DNA from: Sphingobacterium puteale
Lineage (GTDB): Bacteria > Bacteroidota > Bacteroidia > Sphingobacteriales > Sphingobacteriaceae
Direction of reading: 5' to 3'
DNA length: 64,000 bases
Assembly (NCBI RefSeq): GCF_003627955.1
Contig: NZ_RBWS01000016.1
Coordinates: forward strand, 62,001 to 126,000
A program made the translations under genes and the position numbers. Shown here piece after piece: positions 62,958 to 64,000 of the stretch (positions are counted from its first letter, which is position 1; each line of letters begins with the position of its first letter). The notes beneath the pieces were generated by a model. It saw only the letters and a list, made by a program, of their open reading frames with translations, was not told the origin of the DNA and searched no databases.

Positions 62958-63715
62958 TGAATTATATTTTCGATGGAAGTTATTATGGCTATCTATGTTG
63001 TGTTTTCGAAGCTTTTGAACGAAAAGAATTTGACGCTATTCCAACCACTTCACAGCAGCTGGAAATCAATATCTTTTCACAGAAACGGCAGATCCATACA
63101 GATGAACTTAAAGCCTTACGTATCTTGACTGCAATGAATAAGATAATTGGACCGCAAAATGGCAAGATCTTTTATCACAATTTTCTAAGCGATAGTCCCT
63201 CCGAATGGATCAACGGCTTTCGGCTAATGGTAGAACTTTTCAGATCCGGAAAAATAAATATGCAGAATTATGGACGACCAGATTTGCTACGCATACATCA
63301 GACGGTTAAGAAAGTGAGCCGGGAGAGACACCGGATGAAGGCTTTTATACGATTTGTCAAATCCGACAATGGCTTGTATACAGCTATTGTAGAACCTGAT
63401 TTTAATGTCATCCCATTAGTAGTTGACTTTTTTAAGAATCGCTTTACTGATCAACAATGGCTGATCTATGATATACGGCGAAAATACGGATTTTATTACG
63501 ATTGCCGCCATGTAGAGGAGGTATCTAGCTATGGTGAGGATGAAGTTCAGAATCCTTACAGTTTAGAAATAGATCTGGACCCGAAGGAAAAAGAATTCCA
63601 GCATCTCTGGAAAACCTATTTTAAAAGCACTACGATCGAATCTCGGCAGAATTTAAAACTTCACTTGAGACATGTTCCCAAGCGATATTGGAAATACTTG
63701 ACCGAAAAACAATAG
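62957..63715 (+). CDS. Partner of the radical SAM DNA-repair protein (TIGR03915 type)
   Basis: 252 residues from the ATG at 62957. The start YIFDGSYYGYLCCVFEAFER and the later HRMKAFIRFVKSDNGLYTAIVEPDFNVIPL and FVKNRFTDQQWLIYDIRRKYGF-like block (FFKNRFTDQQWLIYDIRRKY) are typical of the TIGR03915 family (DUF4130 region), whose genes are adjacent to TIGR03916 radical SAM genes. Some bacteria have it fused to a uracil-DNA-glycosylase-like domain; here it stands alone. Overlap of one base with the upstream gene indicates coupled translation. Confidence 0.9.
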   Translation: MNYIFDGSYYGYLCCVFEAFERKEFDAIPTTSQQLEINIFSQKRQIHTDELKALRILTAMNKIIGPQNGKIFYHNFLSDSPSEWINGFRLMVELFRSGKINMQNYGRPDLLRIHQTVKKVSRERHRMKAFIRFVKSDNGLYTAIVEPDFNVIPLVVDFFKNRFTDQQWLIYDIRRKYGFYYDCRHVEEVSSYGEDEVQNPYSLEIDLDPKEKEFQHLWKTYFKSTTIESRQNLKLHLRHVPKRYWKYLTEKQ

Positions 63716-63724
63716 GTAATCATC

Positions 63725-63766
63725 AGCACAGGGCCAATAAATAACACGCTTACTCCCGGCCCTGCT
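63725..63766. terminator. Bidirectional hairpin between convergent genes
   Basis: AGCACAGGGCC (63725-63735) pairs with GGCCCTGCT (63758-63766) with one bulge; loop of 22 bases. No strong T run. Confidence 0.5.
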
Positions 63767-63782
63767 CTGATCACTCTTTCGA

Positions 63783-63956
63783 TCATTTAGATCCGCCGAA
63801 TAATTTGCTAATAATCCATATAACAATTGCCACGACGACTACGACCAGCAATATACCCGACCAGACACCTGCCTTAAATATACCTTCAATGGCAGCGCAG
63901 CTGGAAACAAGAACCAATAAACTCGACATTAAAGCAAAAGGAATTATTTTTTTCAT
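63783..63956 (-). CDS. Small lipoprotein with one membrane helix
   Basis: 57 residues from the ATG at 63956, chosen because the signal begins there (KKIIPFALMSSLLVLVSSC); the frame is open seven codons further. The lipobox is VSSC, followed by AAIEGIFKAGVWSG and a hydrophobic helix (ILLVVVVVAIVIWIISKLF) with a short GGSK tail. Such small proteins are widespread in Sphingobacteriaceae and are sometimes labelled phosphatidate cytidylyltransferase in databases, which this sequence does not support. Function unknown. Confidence 0.7.
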   Translation of the reverse strand: MKKIIPFALMSSLLVLVSSCAAIEGIFKAGVWSGILLVVVVVAIVIWIISKLFGGSK

Positions 63957-64000
63957 AAGATTATATATTTTACTCATTTAACTATTCTTAAGACAATATA

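Noticed and set aside
63783-63956. Naming the small lipoprotein phosphatidate cytidylyltransferase
   Set aside because: 57 residues with one helix and no catalytic motif; the name is a known database artefact for such sequences.
1-64000. tRNA, rRNA, transposase or integrase genes
   Set aside because: Looked for and not seen; no transposase-like protein or recognisable RNA gene sequence was found on either strand.

Overview
The window is chromosomal DNA of a Bacteroidota bacterium, most likely Sphingobacteriaceae and probably Sphingobacterium or a close relative. The evidence is a SusC/SusD pair, hybrid-type AraC response regulators, DUF3823 and DUF4382 lipoproteins, TonB-linked receptors, near absence of Shine-Dalgarno sequences, TAnnTTTG-type -7 promoter elements, and low to moderate GC. 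I saw no rRNA, tRNA, CRISPR array, insertion sequence or phage module. The left edge cuts a sensor kinase gene.

Layout. 1-1414: 3' end of a sensor kinase and a response regulator with an AraC domain (a split or broken HTCS). 1692-11818 (minus): polysaccharide utilisation locus, in transcription order GH76 endo-mannanase, SusC, SusD, DUF3823 lipoprotein, and an unclassified glycosidase-like protein. It is divergent from a transmembrane regulator with an outside Kelch sensor and an inside SARP-like DNA-binding domain (12177-14684). 14742-23144 (minus): two operons, each opened by a Usp-like paralogue under an almost duplicated promoter. Together they carry an ABC-exporter membrane domain without ATPase, an HlyD adaptor, a TolC channel, a YoaK-type membrane protein and an unknown membrane-anchored protein, with an OmpR-type two-component system upstream. 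This is the best candidate for an undescribed system. 23294-25446: decayed iron locus (broken siderophore-interacting protein, AraC regulator, ABC-ATPase relic) that still carries two Fur-like boxes.

25928-37822: SPL-type radical SAM protein, acetyltransferase, a cold-shock-domain fusion with a membrane partner, a GH29 fucosidase/oxidoreductase/flavoprotein group, and several sugar-type oxidoreductases. 38026-42420: LytS/LytTR two-component system and a TonB-type receptor whose promoter has a 21-bp-spaced direct repeat fitting a LytTR site. 42512-47602: phosphonatase-like hydrolase, DoxX-like proteins, Crp/Fnr regulator and a GH16 enzyme. 47879-48877: lipoprotein resembling cholesterol-dependent cytolysins but lacking domain 4.

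48878-52774 is gene-poor and holds a lone MutS-like ATPase, relics of an AraC and a Crp/Fnr regulator, an 11-bp tandem array and two Crp-type palindromes. 52775-63956 is a stress and DNA-repair neighbourhood: DJ-1/PfpI protein, three-domain LigD, desaturase, DUF2383 protein, PPOX-like stress protein, a radical SAM plus partner DNA-repair pair, and small envelope proteins.
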